Of a DNA stretch of 8,594 bases, positions 1 through 5,716 are shown in pieces. This DNA is from Planctomycetota bacterium (GTDB taxonomy: Bacteria > Planctomycetota > Phycisphaerae > UBA1845 > PWPN01). Where the stretch lies: NCBI GenBank assembly GCA_020346805.1, contig CP070790.1, positions 2,191,493 through 2,200,086 of the forward strand, written 5' to 3'. The notes beneath the pieces are model-generated. The model was not told the origin of the DNA and did no database searches. It worked only from the letters and a program-made list of their open reading frames with translations. Both the position numbers and the translations under genes were made by a program. How positions within the stretch are numbered: the stretch's first letter is position 1; every line of letters starts with the position of its first letter.

Positions 1-2
1 AT

Positions 3-1544
3 GTTGGTGCTCGGAAGCTGATTTTGTTCGGCTCCGGCGGCGGGGTTGCTGAAATCCTTACTGCGGCAGTGAATCTGAATAATGCCGCTTCGGAACTGGA
101 AGTGATAGGTGTTGCAGCGGACAATATCACTGTCAGCTCGCTTAGATTTGGGGCAGCGGGGGCTACGCTGGATGTCGATGCGAGCTGTCAACTGACGTCG
201 ACTACCTTTCTGGCAAACGGGACGGTTGATGTAGCCGATGGGCAGACTTTGACGGCCGATCTTAATATTAGCAATCATACACTGACCTTGACCGGGGCCG
301 GGACGGTTACCCAGGTTACAGGTACGGCAGGGCAGATTAACGCCGACGGAGCTACGACCATCACTGCATTGACGGCCAATGCGGGAGCCAGTGGGATGTT
401 TACTTACTCAGGGACGGGATCGTCGACGGTTACCACCATTACGCCGTTCGATATAGCGGGTGAAATCCTGGCCAAGACCGGCACCGGTACGTTAACCGCG
501 ACTAACGGTTTCAGCTTTGCCGGTACTACCGGGATCAAGTTACAGGTTAATGCGGGAACGTTTGTTGACGCCGGCGGCAACGCCGTCACCTTCGGCGACA
601 ACGACGAGGAGATTACGGTGGCCAATGGGGCGACCTATACCACCTCCAGCGACATCACCGGCCAGTCGGGAACCAATGCCAACCTTGATGCAGTTGCGGG
701 ATCGACGATCAACTTCGCCAAGGCCGGTACCTTGACCCTGACGGCAATGGCGGATGACGATTTCAAAATGTTGGGGACGGTCAACGTCCTGGATGGCTGT
801 ACGGTTCAGATGGCGGGGGCTTTACAGTCGCAATTCGGAAGTGTAAACGTCAAGAATACCGGGGCATTGATTAATACGGTGCCGAGTTCAACCATGTTGT
901 TTACCCAGGGTTCGACCTTGACCCTTGAAGGTACCGGCAGTGGAATGCTCAATGTGGATGGGCAGGCAACCACCACGCGGATCACCGTCGATACCACCAC
1001 CGGTTCGGGGACATTCACCATCAACCGCGGCTCATCGAGCAGTATGACCTTCAAGAACGTGGATCTGTCGAACTGTACATACGCCAGTACGGCCGGTGGA
1101 GCGGCGGACACCGAGTTGGCCTTGACCGGTGTTCTCGATACCGCGAATAATACGAACTGGTTCAGTTCCTTGGCGGCCAATGCTGGTGCGGACAAGACAA
1201 TTGTTAGCGGGAACAGCACTACTTTGGACGGTTCTGCATCGGGTGGTACAGGTACATATACCTATTCCTGGACGCCTACCACCGGTTTGAGCGATGCAAC
1301 AATAGCTGCCCCTACCGCTTCTCCGACGGAGACCACCACCTATACTTTGACCATCTCGGATGGCGTAAATACTGCTACGGATACGGTTATTGTGACGGTT
1401 ACGGCCGCCCCGACACCTACACCGGGGCCGACCACCAGCGGTATACCCTTGTGTGGTCCGGGGGCCGCTCCCTTGATGCCCCTGGCTCTGTTGGGCTTGG
1501 TGGGCTGTAAATGGTCGCTAAGGCGTCGTAAATTGCTTAATTAG
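3..1544 (+). CDS. Secreted beta-repeat protein with PKD domain and C-terminal membrane anchor (5'-partial)
   Basis: The reading frame is open to the left edge, so this is the C-terminal ~513 residues of a longer protein; a TTG at 24 is not a convincing start. Residue numbers below count from that TTG. Residues 1-380 are Thr/Gly/Ala/Asn-rich with short alternating hydrophobic stretches (for example TLTLTGAGTVTQVTG), as in parallel beta-helix or autotransporter-associated repeats. Residues ~385-460 form a PKD-type Ig-like domain, recognisable by NAGADKTI, LDGSASGGTG, YSWTP and TYTLTISDG. A PTPTPGPT linker follows, then a tail of CGPG (477-480), a short hydrophobic stretch and RRRK (500-503). 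This motif-hydrophobic-basic order is typical of C-terminal sorting or anchoring signals. PKD domains usually mediate carbohydrate or protein contact at the cell surface. I infer a surface-attached or sorted exoprotein; the ligand is unknown. A terminator lies 66 bases downstream. Confidence 0.85.
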   Translation, partial: VGARKLILFGSGGGVAEILTAAVNLNNAASELEVIGVAADNITVSSLRFGAAGATLDVDASCQLTSTTFLANGTVDVADGQTLTADLNISNHTLTLTGAGTVTQVTGTAGQINADGATTITALTANAGASGMFTYSGTGSSTVTTITPFDIAGEILAKTGTGTLTATNGFSFAGTTGIKLQVNAGTFVDAGGNAVTFGDNDEEITVANGATYTTSSDITGQSGTNANLDAVAGSTINFAKAGTLTLTAMADDDFKMLGTVNVLDGCTVQMAGALQSQFGSVNVKNTGALINTVPSSTMLFTQGSTLTLEGTGSGMLNVDGQATTTRITVDTTTGSGTFTINRGSSSSMTFKNVDLSNCTYASTAGGAADTELALTGVLDTANNTNWFSSLAANAGADKTIVSGNSTTLDGSASGGTGTYTYSWTPTTGLSDATIAAPTASPTETTTYTLTISDGVNTATDTVIVTVTAAPTPTPGPTTSGIPLCGPGAAPLMPLALLGLVGCKWSLRRRKLLN

Positions 1545-1609
1545 TGATTATTCTGTAAGGATCTGTAGCCTATTATTGTCGGACATAGGTTGAAAATCAT
1601 GAATCCAGG

Positions 1610-1643
1610 GCCCGACGGGTAAAATCCGCCGGGCTTTTTCTTT
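1610..1643 (+). terminator. Rho-independent terminator after the PKD-protein gene
   Basis: A GC-rich inverted repeat (GCCCGACGG, 7-base loop, CCGCCGGGC) forms a nine-pair stem with one A/C mismatch. It is followed directly by TTTTTCTTT. It lies 66 bases after the stop codon at 1542-1544, the right place to end that transcript. Confidence 0.8.
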
Positions 1644-1760
1644 ACATAAATAATACCCACGAGATTATTAGAGGGTGGGTTCGTATGAGCCTTTTGGCCG
1701 AAATCGCTGATGTGATTTAGTCTACCCATATAAGGTAGGGTATCCGGACACTAACAAATA

Positions 1761-2003
1761 GTGTTTTTTGTCCCTCACAATACGCATAAAACTTTATTGT
1801 TAAAGGATTTAAGCATTAAAGCAATATTGTCTGGGATGATGTATTTTTTCATCATATTGCTGCAGACGCCGTCGGCTGGGTATGTTAGCGGCGGCAATAT
1901 TCAAGGGCTTGTAAGCAGAAACATGGGATCTTTGAATTGCCGAAACGCATCTGGATGTAAAAATCAGGTACAGTTAGAAAAATATATTAGCGATTTATTA
2001 TGA
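1761..2003 (+). CDS. Doubtful small ORF with a signal-peptide-like N-terminus
   Basis: The ORF encodes 80 residues from a GTG at 1761, which has no clear Shine-Dalgarno sequence. The middle of the product looks like a Sec signal peptide: a basic K-A-I-L stretch, a hydrophobic core MMYFFIILLQ and a possible cleavage after PSA. About 40 polar residues rich in Gly, Asn and Ser follow, with two Cys (LNCRNASGC). The only good ribosome site, AAAGGA at 1802-1807, stands seven bases before an in-frame ATT at 1815; use of that codon would give a 62-residue product starting exactly at the signal peptide. An in-frame ATG at 1836 falls inside the hydrophobic core. I do not recognise the family. It could be a small secreted protein, the remnant of a larger exported-protein gene that lost its start, or chance. 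Confidence 0.3.
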   Translation: MFFVPHNTHKTLLLKDLSIKAILSGMMYFFIILLQTPSAGYVSGGNIQGLVSRNMGSLNCRNASGCKNQVQLEKYISDLL

Positions 2004-2032
2004 AATTCGCCGATTTGTGAACATAAAATCCC

Positions 2033-2060
2033 TTGACGATCTCAATGTGGGATATACACT
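2033..2060 (+). promoter_or_regulatory. Sigma70-like promoter for the acidic/Arg-rich gene pair
   Basis: TTGACG (2033-2038, five of six consensus bases) and TACACT (2055-2060, four of six) are separated by 16 bases. Transcription would start near 2067, leaving a ~47-base leader before the ATG at 2114. The placement argues against translation starting upstream of 2114, because the TTG at 2033 is part of the -35 element. Confidence 0.45.
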
Positions 2061-2097
2061 TTCCCCGGAAAATGATTGAGGGCCTGTGGATGTTGTT

Positions 2098-2103
2098 AAG
2101 GAG
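2098..2103 (+). promoter_or_regulatory. Ribosome binding site that sets the start at 2114
   Basis: AAGGAG lies ten bases before the ATG at 2114. This is the only strong Shine-Dalgarno match in the area, and it decides between that ATG and the earlier in-frame TTG at 2033. Confidence 0.65.
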
Positions 2104-2113
2104 CAAAGTCATC

Positions 2114-2401
2114 ATGCACGGTCTGGAAAACATGACAGAATGGAAAGGCGGAGTTGTTATAGAAGAACCGGATGAGACAGAGGAAGTAGTCTTGACAGAA
2201 GAACCATGGAAGGAAAAGATTCGTCTGAGAGACAAATCCGGTTTGTCGATTTTATGTTCCTATGACGACGATGATGAAGACGAAGATCTGGATTCGGATT
2301 TCTTCTATGATGACGACGAAGATGATGATTTAGACGATGATTTTGATGATGATTTAGACGATGAGGAAGAGGATTTCCTTGACGATGATGACGATTTGTA
2401 A
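2114..2401 (+). CDS. Small protein with a very acidic Asp-rich C-terminal tail
   Basis: The product is 95 residues. I chose the ATG at 2114 because AAGGAG precedes it by ten bases and a promoter lies upstream. Residues 1-50 are a mixed, moderately acidic head (VVIEEPDETEEVV, then a basic patch KEKIRLRDK). From residue 51 to 95, 34 of 45 residues are Asp or Glu, broken by single Leu or Phe residues at 73, 77 and 81 and by aromatic FFY at 63-65. There is no signal peptide or membrane segment, so it is probably cytoplasmic. Similar tails occur in acidic histone-like chaperones, RNA-polymerase delta subunits and DNA-mimic proteins, but the head matches none that I recognise. The next gene, 48 bases on, encodes an Arg-rich protein, so an electrostatic partnership is plausible; this is inference. 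Part of the tail arose from an in-frame 24-base duplication (2321-2368). Confidence 0.75.
   Translation: MHGLENMTEWKGGVVIEEPDETEEVVLTEEPWKEKIRLRDKSGLSILCSYDDDDEDEDLDSDFFYDDDEDDDLDDDFDDDLDDEEEDFLDDDDDL
2321..2368 (+). repeat. In-frame 24-base tandem duplication in the acidic tail
   Basis: Bases 2321-2340 and 2345-2364 are identical over 20 bases at a 24-base period. The two units encode DDDLDDDF and DDDLDDEE. The period is a multiple of three, so the tail can grow or shrink without shifting frame. Confidence 0.85.
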
Positions 2402-2449
2402 GTATAGCCGGTTTTGATCGTCAATGGTGTAAGTTGTGTGAGGTGTCAT

Positions 2450-2752
2450 ATGGTCGAGGAATACCCCGGTCCTGAAAAGCGCAAGAGTGAACGGCGTAGC
2501 GCGATTGATCGAAGATTGGGATTGGAAAGACGGAGGGGACCGGGTCGTCGTCGAAGTGACACGCGCCGAGAGGCTGAAGAAGGCGAAATGAGTGATGAAC
2601 TTTTGGAATTTGTTTTGGCTATTGATGATTATAAGCGGGCAAACAACAGACCTTTTCCCGCTTGGAGTGAAGTATTCGAGGTAATCAAATATCTTGGGTA
2701 TCGAAAAGTCGAAGCGCGAGGTGAGCATATCGATCATCCCGGAGATGATTAA
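2450..2752 (+). CDS. Small Arg-hexad protein with a conserved-looking C-terminal helical domain
   Basis: The product is 100 residues from the ATG at 2450, preceded by a modest TGAGGTG purine stretch; the TTG at 2414 has no ribosome site. Residues 10-43 hold 13 Arg and 2 Lys. Arg pairs at 15-16, 21-22, 27-28, 33-34 and 39-40 repeat at exactly six residues. After an acidic hinge (EAEEGE), residues ~48-90 (DELLEFVLAIDDYKR, RPFPAWSEVFEVIKYLGYRK) look like a compact helical domain of winged-helix or LexA-DBD-like size. I recall similar RPFP-WSEV-LGYRKV sequences in planctomycete hypothetical proteins, unverified. Nucleic-acid binding through the Arg arm is likely, with no membrane or export signal. 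It probably shares a transcript with the acidic gene 48 bases upstream. An internal ATG at 2588 could start the C-terminal domain alone. Confidence 0.75.
   Translation: MVEEYPGPEKRKSERRSAIDRRLGLERRRGPGRRRSDTRREAEEGEMSDELLEFVLAIDDYKRANNRPFPAWSEVFEVIKYLGYRKVEARGEHIDHPGDD
2489..2578 (+). repeat. Five xRRxxx hexapeptide repeats
   Basis: Residues 14-43 of the encoded protein read ERRSAI, DRRLGL, ERRRGP, GRRRSD, TRREAE. All six Arg codons are used and the 18-base units share little nucleotide identity, so the periodicity exists at protein level and is not a recent DNA duplication. Confidence 0.8.
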
Positions 2753-2847
2753 CCGCAGTTTTTCGGAGTTTTTCTTGCTGCAGGTTATTAGAAGATATTT
2801 TGGGCATGGGGTGATCGTGGAGTGGTATTATAGATTACTACAAGATC

Positions 2848-2856
2848 TGATATAAT
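2848..2856 (+). promoter_or_regulatory. Extended -10 promoter
   Basis: TGATATAAT is a perfect extended -10 element (TGn followed by TATAAT at 2851-2856). No good -35 is present; at a 17-base spacing the sequence is TTATAG. Transcription would start near 2863, giving a leader of ~115 bases before the membrane-protein start at 2979. Confidence 0.5.
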
Positions 2857-2900
2857 TGCTGAATAAGGGGCCTTATGGGTCGGCTTACCTGATACTTTGC

Positions 2901-2939
2901 ATGCTTTCCTTGGTAAAAAGGGAAGTCTTTGTGTAGCAT
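2901..2939 (+). promoter_or_regulatory. Nested hairpin in the leader of the membrane-protein gene
   Basis: CTTTCCTT (2904-2911) can pair with AAGGGAAG (2918-2925), with one G-U pair and a six-base loop. An outer ATGCT (2901-2905) could pair with AGCAT (2935-2939), overlapping the inner stem by two bases. The hairpin is followed by TCTTT, too weak to be a confident terminator. It matches no riboswitch class I recognise. Confidence 0.25.
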
Positions 2940-2978
2940 TATTGATTTGGATTGGCTGAAAGAACAGGGATTATCACT

Positions 2979-3638
2979 TTGAATTCCGCTGATGAAGTTG
3001 TCTTTGTTTTGCACTTGGCCCTGGTGCTTGGTCCGCTGGCAGTCTACTTTTTGGGACTGGGTTTGGTCAACAGCCAGGCACGTCCGTGTTTGGTTAATGC
3101 CCGGACTGATTTTGTCTTGTTGGCCATTGCTGTAATTCCGGTTGTAATTTGCCCCTTGGTGGTTATAGTCGAGCTCGGGCGACAGTGGTTGGCCGTTGGA
3201 GTGGTTATAGTGGTGGGGGGATTATTTTATTGGATGTTGCCGAGTCGTGACGCCGGCTGGGTTATCTACAATATCGATCCTCAGCGGTGCCGACATCTTT
3301 TGAAACATGTCTGCCGGCAATTAGGGTGGGATGTCGAGGAAGACAGCGCTGCTTTGCGAATCGAGCCTGTGGGCCTGATTGTGAATATGAGTATATTACC
3401 TTGGTTGCGAAATGTGACGCTTTCCGTTTGTAAAAAGACCGGCGGCAAGGGCGGGTCGGCACACGTTGATTTGATTAGGGGTTTCCACCGCGAAATTCAG
3501 ACCGAATCGATGCTGCCGTCACCTGCCGGCGCGAGTTTGGTGATTGTCGGGGGGGCTCTTCTCGGCCTGCCTATGTGGTATCTGTTTCATCATATGGATG
3601 CAGTTGTTGTTGTGGTTCGACGGATACTGCTTGCATAA
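2979..3638 (+). CDS. Polytopic membrane protein of unknown function
   Basis: The product is 219 residues from a TTG at 2979, chosen because AGGGA (2966-2970) lies eight bases upstream; an in-frame TTG at 2952 would add nine residues but lacks a ribosome site. Three hydrophobic segments fill residues ~7-30, 45-67 and 70-87. A soluble domain of about 95 residues follows (WVIYNIDPQRCRHLLKHVCRQLGWDVEED and onward, containing three Cys and a basic CKKTGGKGG turn). A fourth segment spans ~184-204 and the C-terminus is again hydrophobic. The Leu- and Val-rich segments have no charged residues that would suggest a transporter, and I find no catalytic motif. The arrangement, three helices then a mixed alpha/beta domain then a helix, resembles planctomycete hypothetical proteins I recall, unverified. 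It has its own extended -10 promoter, and no clear terminator follows. Confidence 0.75.
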   Translation: MNSADEVVFVLHLALVLGPLAVYFLGLGLVNSQARPCLVNARTDFVLLAIAVIPVVICPLVVIVELGRQWLAVGVVIVVGGLFYWMLPSRDAGWVIYNIDPQRCRHLLKHVCRQLGWDVEEDSAALRIEPVGLIVNMSILPWLRNVTLSVCKKTGGKGGSAHVDLIRGFHREIQTESMLPSPAGASLVIVGGALLGLPMWYLFHHMDAVVVVVRRILLA

Positions 3639-3790
3639 AGGCCCACTGATTAACGTATCATTTGAAGAAGTGGATTGGGGATAGGGTTTGGATTGACTGT
3701 TTTTGACTCATAAGTTGGTTTTCCGGGGTTGATTTCCAAAGCCGCTCGAGGTTTACCAGATGTCTGGGGGGCGGATTGTGCCGTTTTTAC

Positions 3791-3802
3791 CGGTTGCAAC
3801 CG
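3791..3802. promoter_or_regulatory. Perfect 12-base palindrome over a -35 element (possible operator)
   Basis: CGGTTGCAACCG is a perfect inverted repeat with no spacer, and it contains the -35 hexamer TTGCAA of the promoter at 3794-3821. A protein bound here would compete with RNA polymerase. About two perfect 12-base palindromes are expected by chance in a window this size, so only the position makes it notable. Confidence 0.3.
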
Positions 3803-3821
3803 TCTCATATGGGGTTATAAT
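3794..3821 (+). promoter_or_regulatory. Sigma70-like promoter for the 3906-5716 genes
   Basis: TTGCAA (3794-3799, four of six consensus bases) is followed after 16 bases by a perfect TATAAT (3816-3821). Transcription would start near 3828, giving a ~78-base leader to the ATG at 3906. Confidence 0.55.
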
Positions 3822-3905
3822 AAACATAGAGGGGGCGATAGCATTGTAAGCTCTTATCCCGCAAGTGCCTGCGATATTTGCACACCTTAGGGTATGAGGA
3901 TTCAC

Positions 3906-4409
3906 ATGCCTGTGCGATCGGACCATTACCAGCGACCAGAGCCGGATGACCCTGAGGCGGTGTCTACTTGTGGGATGTTGCCCCGGATCGTGGTGACCAC
4001 TCAATCGGGTCAGCAAAATGTATTGTGGATGGTCACCGTGTTGCTTGCGGTTGTGGCAACGGCGTTGATTATGCGTTGGGATGAAGCTCGCTTGACGGAA
4101 ACAGTCTATGCCCAGGTTCCTGGTGCCGGCCAGGTGGGGGCTCGCGGCATCTATGCTTTTACCGGTCAATTGTCCAGCAAAAACTACGGTTTGTTTATGT
4201 TAGACGTGGACACGGGTACGATATGGTGTTACGAGTTACAGAAGGGCACACGAGGCGAACTTCAGTTGAAGTTGGTGGCAGCCCGTAGCTGGATTTGGGA
4301 TCGTTATCTGGAGGAATTTAATGTGGCCGATCCGATACCTGGAGCCGTTCGAGCAATGGTAGAACAACAGCGATCGCATCGGCAGGAGTTATTGGAAACG
4401 CCGGAATAA
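3906..4409 (+). CDS. Single-span membrane protein with a small extracytoplasmic domain, unknown function
   Basis: The product is 167 residues from the ATG at 3906, preceded by AGGA five bases upstream; an in-frame ATG at 3894 is possible but its AGGG sits too close. A polar N-terminus of ~37 residues leads into one hydrophobic segment at ~38-56 (VLWMVTVLLAVVATALI) and then ~110 residues probably outside the cytoplasmic membrane. That part reads GIYAFTGQLSSKNYGLFMLDVDTGTIWCYEL, then LKLVAARSWIWDRYLEEFN. It looks like beta-hairpin repeats describing a small propeller-like or sheet domain. I recall closely similar GQL-YGLWLVD-GTICVY-LMAAR sequences in planctomycete proteins of unknown function, unverified. 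The C-terminus is Gln/Glu/Arg-rich. It is the first gene of a probable two-gene transcript; its stop codon sits in a hairpin and the next start is 44 bases away. Confidence 0.75.
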   Translation: MPVRSDHYQRPEPDDPEAVSTCGMLPRIVVTTQSGQQNVLWMVTVLLAVVATALIMRWDEARLTETVYAQVPGAGQVGARGIYAFTGQLSSKNYGLFMLDVDTGTIWCYELQKGTRGELQLKLVAARSWIWDRYLEEFNVADPIPGAVRAMVEQQRSHRQELLETPE

Positions 4410-4418
4410 TATTCCGGC
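4400..4418 (+). promoter_or_regulatory. Perfect hairpin spanning a stop codon in a likely operon
   Basis: GCCGGAAT and ATTCCGGC form an eight-pair stem with the three-base loop AAT. The TAA stop of the upstream gene (4407-4409) is at the loop. No T-tract follows, so it is not an intrinsic terminator. It could protect mRNA ends, couple or separate translation of the two genes, or act as a DNA operator. Confidence 0.4.
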
Positions 4419-4453
4419 TGGGTAGAAACAGATAAAAGAAGAGGCCGAAAAAA

Positions 4454-5716
4454 ATGGCCAAAATGTATTATAGCCTTGAGGAAACAACTGCCAAACTTAA
4501 TTGTACGGAAGAGCAATTAAAGGGTTTGGTTCGTGCGGGAAAAGTTCGTGAATTCCGAGATGCGGGCAAGTTGGCCTATCGCGTTGATGAGGTGGATAGG
4601 CTCGCCTCGGAAACAGGGGACAATGTTGTTGTGGAATCGGATGATGAAGAACTGGCTTTGGAAGACTCCGGTGAAATCGCCTTAGCTCCGGAGTCGGAGG
4701 GGGAATCCGATAGTGGAATTACCGCAGCCCTTTCCGGTTCGGGCAGCACCGCCGGTCTCTCCGGGTTTGATCTGGAAGAACCGGATACGGCGGCATCGGA
4801 ATTGGGGGAAAGTGATGCGGCCGGCATGTTAAATCTGGAGGATACGGGGGGAAGTGGTGAAGAATATAGTTTGACCGATAGCAGTTTGGAAAGTGATACG
4901 GGTGAAATTGCCCTTGAAGACAGCAGTTCCGAGCAAGGGGCCGGTGAAGTTGCTTTAGAAGACAGCGGTTCCGCTGATGCAGGCTTGGAGGACAGCGGTT
5001 CGGGAACCGGTGCAGACATTCTTAGTTTGGATGAAGTGGATAAGGATGTCGCCGAGGGGATGAAGAAAGACGACACGGTCATCACCAATATCGGTATCAG
5101 CGTCTTTGACGATGACGACTTGGAGATAACCGCTGATCCGATGGCCAAGACATTGATGACCGGTGCGGATGAGCATCTGGGCCTGGACGGTAGTGGTGCC
5201 GGTTCTGGGCTGCTGGATTTGACGCGGGAGAGCGATGACACGTCTCTGGGAGCGGAGTTACTCGAAGGTATCGATATGGGAGATACCTCAGAGGCATTAT
5301 CCCAACCGGTGGAGGAGGCCGAGGAAGCTGAGTCTGAAGAAGAGGTGCAATTGGCGGAATCGGCGGCAGAGGCGACTGTGGCCGCCGCTAGCTTGCCTAT
5401 GCAGGTGGCAGGGGCTCCCGTGTTGGTTTCACCGGCATTTACCGGGCTGTTGATCGCTGCCACTATTGCCCTGGTTTTGTTGGGAGCCCTGGGTATAGCG
5501 ACGGGTATGAAAGTGTGGCCTAACTATCTGGCGGTCTTGGCTAATAATTTTTGGTTTTTTATAGGGGGGACGTTAGTGCTCGGTGGCCTGTTTTCCTTGG
5601 TTGGTTGGTTTATGGGCAGGCCTCCTTCTGGCCCACGTACGCCAAAAAAAACCAAGGAAAAAAAGGGTAAGGGTAGAAAAAAAGCAGGAAAGGGTAAGGA
5701 GGCTGAAGCTGCTTAA
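4454..5716 (+). CDS. Membrane-anchored helix-turn-helix protein with acidic repeat linker
   Basis: The product is 420 residues; the start is set by AAGAGG about nine bases upstream. Residues ~5-50 (YYSLEETTAKL, EEQLKGLVRAGKVREFRDAGKLAYRVDEVDRL) form a MerR/excisionase-like winged helix-turn-helix, normally a DNA-binding fold. Residues ~60-187 are an acidic Ser/Gly/Asp linker with recurring LEDSG-type units at ~69, 129, 154, 168 and 178. Residues 187-275 look more conserved: ILSLDEVDKD, a possible short linear motif FDDDDLE (218-224), ADPMAKT, and GSGLLDLTRESDDTSLGAELL. Two membrane segments span ~325-350 and ~358-387, followed by a tail of about 25 residues with 12 Lys. I recall the GLLDLTRESDDTSLGAELL stretch from planctomycete proteins of unknown function, unverified. 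By topology both ends are cytoplasmic. It may be a membrane-tethered regulator or an adaptor; target and signal are unknown. The Lys tail could contact DNA, lipids or the protein's own acidic linker. Confidence 0.85.
   Translation: MAKMYYSLEETTAKLNCTEEQLKGLVRAGKVREFRDAGKLAYRVDEVDRLASETGDNVVVESDDEELALEDSGEIALAPESEGESDSGITAALSGSGSTAGLSGFDLEEPDTAASELGESDAAGMLNLEDTGGSGEEYSLTDSSLESDTGEIALEDSSSEQGAGEVALEDSGSADAGLEDSGSGTGADILSLDEVDKDVAEGMKKDDTVITNIGISVFDDDDLEITADPMAKTLMTGADEHLGLDGSGAGSGLLDLTRESDDTSLGAELLEGIDMGDTSEALSQPVEEAEEAESEEEVQLAESAAEATVAAASLPMQVAGAPVLVSPAFTGLLIAATIALVLLGALGIATGMKVWPNYLAVLANNFWFFIGGTLVLGGLFSLVGWFMGRPPSGPRTPKKTKEKKGKGRKKAGKGKEAEAA

Larger units (their letters stand above)
1545..2113. 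other. Long intergenic region, mostly non-coding
   Basis: This 569-base stretch holds the terminator at 1610-1643, two weak inverted repeats (ACCCAC 1655-1660 with GTGGGT 1675-1680; CTACC 1722-1726 with GGTAG 1734-1738), one doubtful small ORF (1761-2003) and the promoter at 2033-2060 for the next gene. The part from 1740 to 2030 is A+T-rich compared with the genes. I see no tRNA, CRISPR or mobile element in it. Confidence 0.6.

Noticed and set aside
24..26. TTG as the start of the PKD-protein gene
   Set aside because: The frame is open to the window edge, there is no ribosome site, and an exported protein would need a signal peptide, so the real start lies outside the window.
1541..1729. 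62-residue ORF on the - strand
   Set aside because: It runs antisense through the terminator at 1610-1643, its 3' end overlaps the stop of the + gene, and the product has no recognisable features.
4576..5463. 295-residue ORF on the - strand
   Set aside because: It is very Ser/Pro/Ala-rich, as expected from reading the acidic Asp/Ser/Gly linker of the + gene backwards; the + gene has a ribosome site, an HTH domain and membrane segments.
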